Shown: positions 6,426-8,537 of the stretch, in pieces
Layout of the letters: each line of letters opens with the position of its first letter
Position numbering within the stretch: position 1 is the first letter of the stretch
Assembly (NCBI GenBank): GCA_001513505.1
Contig: LFTM01000259.1
Coordinates: 1 to 8,537, forward strand
Length of the DNA: 8,537 nt
Source of the DNA: Clostridiales bacterium DTU092
GTDB lineage: Bacteria; Bacillota; Clostridia; Caldicoprobacterales; Caldicoprobacteraceae
Direction of reading: 5' to 3'
Program-made: the position numbers and the translations under genes
Notes under the pieces: model-generated
The model's database searches: none
What the model was told of the DNA's origin: nothing
Seen by the model: only the letters and a program-made list of their open reading frames with translations

Positions 6426-6792
6426 ATTCCAGATCCGGTAAATTCCTCTTCAGCTCATTTATTATATTTCTTTCACTGTTATTACTCTCGGCTGACTCTC
6501 CCAGAACCACAATGGATATATTATTTTTCCTGGCGAATTCAACAAGGGTATCCACAACGTCTTCAGAACGCAATACGGTCATTTCAGCTCCTGCCTCTTT
6601 AGATATCTGAAACAGGTAATCCAAAGCCTCCCCTTCATCAGGATTTCCTAAAAAATTCACGCCTCTCTTTACAACATGAACCGCATATAATTGTGCATCG
6701 CCTTTCCCGGCAATCTCCTTCCCAACCTTAATCAGACGTTCGCAAGTTTTTTGCCGGGTCACGCATATCATAATATTTAACTTGTTACCCAT
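6403..6792 (-). CDS. Universal stress protein (UspA superfamily), stand-alone KdpD-type domain
   Basis: The 129-residue cytoplasmic protein has an alpha/beta nucleotide-binding-like fold. The first strand and helix, IMICVTRQKTCERLIKVGKE (7-26), then LYAVHVV (35-41), GAEMTVLRSEDVVDTLVEFA (68-87), ISIVVLGES (92-100) and a C-terminal NIINELKRNLPDLEFRVV (109-126) follow the layout of the Usp domain inside the potassium sensor kinase KdpD. The usual Usp ATP-binding signature (GxxGx9GS/T) is not seen after the VVLG strand; the segment there is AESNNSERN, so ATP binding is doubtful. ATG 6792 has an AAAGGGG site 7 nt upstream. It lies 39 bp after the YitT-family gene and probably shares its transcript. 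Its end overlaps the convergent plus-strand gene. The family is fairly sure; the ligand and role are not known. Confidence 0.82.
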   Translation of the reverse strand: MGNKLNIMICVTRQKTCERLIKVGKEIAGKGDAQLYAVHVVKRGVNFLGNPDEGEALDYLFQISKEAGAEMTVLRSEDVVDTLVEFARKNNISIVVLGESAESNNSERNIINELKRNLPDLEFRVVPQA

Positions 6793-6831
6793 TTAGCAAC
6801 CCCTTTTTCAAAAGCAAACTAATTATCCTGG

Positions 6832-7659
6832 CTAAAAGCCTTCTCCCATAACTTCTCTGACATCGGTAACCAAAACGAAAGCCAAAGGATCCTCTTCATT
6901 GATGATTGACTTCAGCCGCGTCACCTGCATTCTATTTACAACGCATAATATTATATTCTTTTTTTGCCGGGTATAAACCCCTTGCCCATCTAAGAATGTG
7001 ACACCTCTCTCCATCTCTGATATGATCCGCTGGCTGATCTCCTCTGCGTAGTCCGAGATGATTACAAAAGCTTTAGCGGTGTTCATACCTTCCAGAACAA
7101 GGTCTATTACCCGGGCACTCAGATACAGGGCAACTAAAGCATAGAGTGCCTGACTTGGCCCGAAAACCACAGCTGCAGTGAAAACCACCAAAAAGTCAAT
7201 GGCAAACATAAACCACCCTACTCCAATAAAAGGGTGGAACTTATGAAGAATTTTGGCCAATAGATCGGTTCCTCCCGTAGTGGCATTACCTCTGAATACC
7301 AGTCCAAGACCCACTCCCATGAGTACGCCACCGTATATGGAAGCAAGTATCGGATCTTCGGTAATAGAAGGAACCTTAACAAAATCTATAAACACCGACA
7401 ACAGGATCGTCGAGATAATAGTCTTTAATCCAAAATCCCTTCCCAGTGCTTTAACGCCCATTATAAATATGGGGACATTCAGCAACAGCATGGTAGCACC
7501 AACCGGTATACGAAAAACATAGTATACTACCGTGGCTATACCACTTATTCCCCCCGGAGCAATCTTGTGAGGGATAAGAAAAAAATTAAATGCCAGGGCC
7601 GTCAGTAACGTGCCTGTCAGCAGTAACAGATAGTCCTTTAAAACTTCCCACTTCTTCAT
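6832..7659 (-). CDS. YitT-family membrane protein (two YitT membrane modules plus DUF2179 domain)
   Basis: The 275-residue inner-membrane protein has about six predicted hydrophobic segments: near 9-29, 38-50, 54-70, 77-93, 104-122 and 147-187. Family hallmarks are NFFLIPHKIAPGGISGIA (25-42), GNATTGGTDLLAKILHK (124-140) and, in the cytoplasmic C-terminal DUF2179 domain (about 218-272), RGVTFLDGQGVYT (218-230). Length matches the usual 270-290 residues. The biochemical role of the family is not firmly established; a transport function is suspected. ATG 7659 is preferred over the adjacent TTG 7662 because AAGGA lies 7 nt before the ATG. The gene has its own promoter just upstream, lies beyond the terminator of the toxin gene, and is followed by the stress-protein gene. 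Confidence 0.93.
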   Translation of the reverse strand: MKKWEVLKDYLLLLTGTLLTALAFNFFLIPHKIAPGGISGIATVVYYVFRIPVGATMLLLNVPIFIMGVKALGRDFGLKTIISTILLSVFIDFVKVPSITEDPILASIYGGVLMGVGLGLVFRGNATTGGTDLLAKILHKFHPFIGVGWFMFAIDFLVVFTAAVVFGPSQALYALVALYLSARVIDLVLEGMNTAKAFVIISDYAEEISQRIISEMERGVTFLDGQGVYTRQKKNIILCVVNRMQVTRLKSIINEEDPLAFVLVTDVREVMGEGF

Positions 7660-7695
7660 CAAGCATTCCTTCTTACACTGCTTTATCCGTTATAT

Positions 7696-7726
7696 ATTAT
7701 ATCATAAAATGATGCTTACAAATCAA
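7696..7726 (-). promoter_or_regulatory. Extended -10 promoter for the YitT-stress protein operon
   Basis: On the minus strand TGATATAAT (7704-7696) is a perfect extended -10 element. A possible -35, TTGATT (7726-7721), lies 19 bp upstream, which is longer than ideal; extended -10 promoters tolerate weak -35 boxes. Transcription would start near 7689, about 30 nt before ATG 7659. It sits between the upstream terminator and the gene, as expected for an independent unit. Confidence 0.55.
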
Positions 7727-7768
7727 AAGAAAATAAAAAAGGCTGTGCATTTAGACCTGACAGCCTTT
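7727..7768 (-). terminator. Intrinsic terminator after the mazF-type toxin gene
   Basis: On the minus strand AAAGGCTGT (7768-7760) pairs perfectly with ACAGCCTTT (7746-7738), a 9-bp stem with a 13-nt loop, followed by a U-rich tract (TTTATTTTCTTTT). The stem begins inside the toxin stop codon, so termination would be immediate. It separates the toxin-antitoxin unit from the YitT operon. Confidence 0.85.
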
Positions 7769-8123
7769 ATAAATCGATAAGCCCGAAGCTTATTTGCAGT
7801 GCTTCATTTACTTTTTCCATTACTTCAGACGAAAGATATCCGATTTTCTCTTTCAATCTTTTTTTATCAATGGTCCTTATCTGTTCCAACAATATTACTG
7901 AATCCTTTGGCAGACCATATTCACTGGCACTGATCTCAATGTGAGTGGGAAGCTTGGCTTTATTTATCTGGGAGGTAATTGCAGCCACAATTACGGTAGG
8001 ACTATATTTATTCCCGATATCATTTTGTACTATCAAAACAGGCCGTACCCCTCCCTGTTCAGAACCTACCACCGGACTTAAATCGGCATAATATATTTCT
8101 CCTCTTCTTATCATAGCAATCAT
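7767..8123 (-). CDS. mazF: EndoA/MazF-type mRNA interferase toxin
   Basis: The 118-residue protein is a sequence-specific endoribonuclease of the PemK/MazF family; the B. subtilis homologue EndoA cuts mRNA at UACAU. Hallmarks are RRGEIYYADLSPVVGSEQGG (6-25), VRPVLIVQNDIG with R27, and AAITSQ with T50. R27 and T50 correspond to the catalytic Arg25 and Thr48 of EndoA. KLPTHIEI, DSVILLEQIRTIDK and the ending EALQISFGLIDL also match EndoA almost residue for residue. Its start overlaps the antitoxin stop (ATGA, 8123-8120). A GGAG site lies 5 nt upstream of ATG 8123; an in-frame ATG at 8114 would give 115 residues, closer to EndoA's 116. A terminator follows directly. It appears intact and is expected to be neutralised by the upstream antitoxin. 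Confidence 0.96.
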   Translation of the reverse strand: MIAMIRRGEIYYADLSPVVGSEQGGVRPVLIVQNDIGNKYSPTVIVAAITSQINKAKLPTHIEISASEYGLPKDSVILLEQIRTIDKKRLKEKIGYLSSEVMEKVNEALQISFGLIDL

Positions 8124-8395
8124 TCACTCTCCGATAAGATAGCCTCATAAGCCACCAATGCCTCATTGGTGGATTCAAAACCAACTTTTGCTAATTCAAC
8201 ATTTATCTTTGCCATTTCTTCGTAACCCTTTTTCATCTTTTCCCTTATTTCTATTCTATGCCTCTCCCTTATATAAAGTTTCATGGCTTCACGAATAAAT
8301 TCGCTCCGGTTTCTCTTTTCCATAGCTACGATCTCATCAACTTCCCGTAACAGGCTATCAGGTAAACTAACTAAAATTTTTTTTAATTCGGCCAC
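8120..8395 (-). CDS. ndoAI: EndoAI-type ribbon-helix-helix antitoxin
   Basis: The 91-residue partner of the downstream EndoA/MazF toxin has a ribbon-helix-helix DNA-binding fold at the N-terminus: beta strand KKILVSLP (5-12), helix 13-26, and helix RSEFIREAMKLYIRER (30-45). GYEEMAKIN (58-66) matches the conserved GYMEMAKIN of B. subtilis EndoAI. The C-terminal tail (about 60-91) is the expected toxin-binding part. The start is GTG 8395, with an AGGAGG site 8 nt upstream. Firmicutes often place this pair behind alanine racemase; the window ends before that can be seen, but a promoter lies directly upstream. Antitoxins of this type commonly repress their own promoter; the paired TTAACA repeats near the promoter could be the site (inference). 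Confidence 0.93.
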   Translation of the reverse strand: MAELKKILVSLPDSLLREVDEIVAMEKRNRSEFIREAMKLYIRERHRIEIREKMKKGYEEMAKINVELAKVGFESTNEALVAYEAILSESE

Positions 8396-8480
8396 GGTGG
8401 CACCTCCTATTTATCTATGTACTTATTACCTTAGCCCTATACCAGCCCTGCCCCGAAAATATATATTAAGTCATACCTGA

Positions 8481-8497
8481 TTAACACAAACTTAACA
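8481..8497 (-). repeat. Two TTAACA direct repeats, 11 bp apart, at the toxin-antitoxin promoter
   Basis: TTAACA occurs at 8481-8486 and 8492-8497 (plus-strand reading), one helical turn apart, just downstream of the -10 box and over the predicted start of transcription. Ribbon-helix-helix dimers often bind tandem short sites with such phasing, so this could be the antitoxin operator. The repeat is short in AT-rich DNA and may be chance. Confidence 0.3.
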
Positions 8498-8499
8498 AC

Positions 8500-8528
8500 A
8501 TTATATATTAAACAGCAGCAGTTTACAA
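8500..8528 (-). promoter_or_regulatory. Sigma-A-type promoter for the EndoAI-EndoA pair
   Basis: On the minus strand TTGTAA (-35, 8528-8523; four of six) is followed by a 17-bp spacer and a perfect TATAAT (-10, 8505-8500). Transcription would start near 8493, giving a leader of about 100 nt before GTG 8395. This implies that the pair can be expressed independently of any gene upstream. Confidence 0.65.
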
Positions 8529-8537
8529 ATCTTTTTG

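Noticed and set aside
8396..8537. 3' end of an alanine racemase gene upstream of the antitoxin
   Set aside because: The upstream 140 bp hold a promoter and AT-rich leader with no coding signal; any such gene would lie outside the window.

Overview
The window looks like a chromosomal stretch from an anaerobic, low-to-moderate GC Firmicute (class Clostridia or a close relative). Signs of this are a Bacillus/Clostridium-type EndoAI-EndoA (MazEF) pair very like the B. subtilis proteins, a YitT-family membrane protein, strong GGAGG-type ribosome binding sites, AT-rich intergenic DNA with TATAAT boxes, and a Gram-positive-style lipoprotein export adaptor. There are no tRNA or rRNA genes, CRISPR arrays, transposases or phage genes. 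Eight genes are supported, one of them cut by the left edge.

Left block (1-5547, all minus strand, read right to left). A sigma-A-like promoter (5706-5734) leads through a leader of about 150 nt, which carries a symmetric hairpin, into a HlyD/MacA-type lipoprotein adaptor. A 954-residue permease with two FtsX modules follows, its ribosome binding site next to the adaptor stop codon. After 57 bp comes a galactonate-dehydratase-type enolase-superfamily enzyme (dgoD), and after 22 bp more a uroporphyrinogen-decarboxylase-like protein that runs off the left edge. No terminator is visible between these genes, so they may share a transcript, although the two halves (export machinery and sugar-acid/methyl-transfer-like enzymes) have no obvious common job. 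No ATPase for the permease lies in the window.

Centre (5548-6425). A 314-bp divergent intergenic region separates the export operon from the only plus-strand gene, an unrecognised 187-residue membrane-anchored protein with a predicted beta-sandwich (carboxypeptidase-regulatory/transthyretin-like) domain. Its end overlaps the neighbouring minus-strand gene by 23 bp.

Right block (6403-8537, minus strand). An extended -10 promoter drives a YitT-family membrane protein, followed 39 bp later by a stand-alone KdpD-type universal stress domain protein. Upstream, a separate transcription unit holds the EndoAI antitoxin and EndoA/MazF toxin (4-bp ATGA overlap), with a near-consensus promoter at 8500-8528 and an intrinsic terminator right after the toxin stop. 

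Most of the window is ordinary core or accessory Firmicute content. The points most worth a second look are the ATPase-less adaptor/permease pair, the dgoD plus URO-D-like pairing, the leader hairpin enclosing two identical 7-nt repeats, and the unrecognised plus-strand protein. I did not find convincing evidence of a wholly new multi-gene system.
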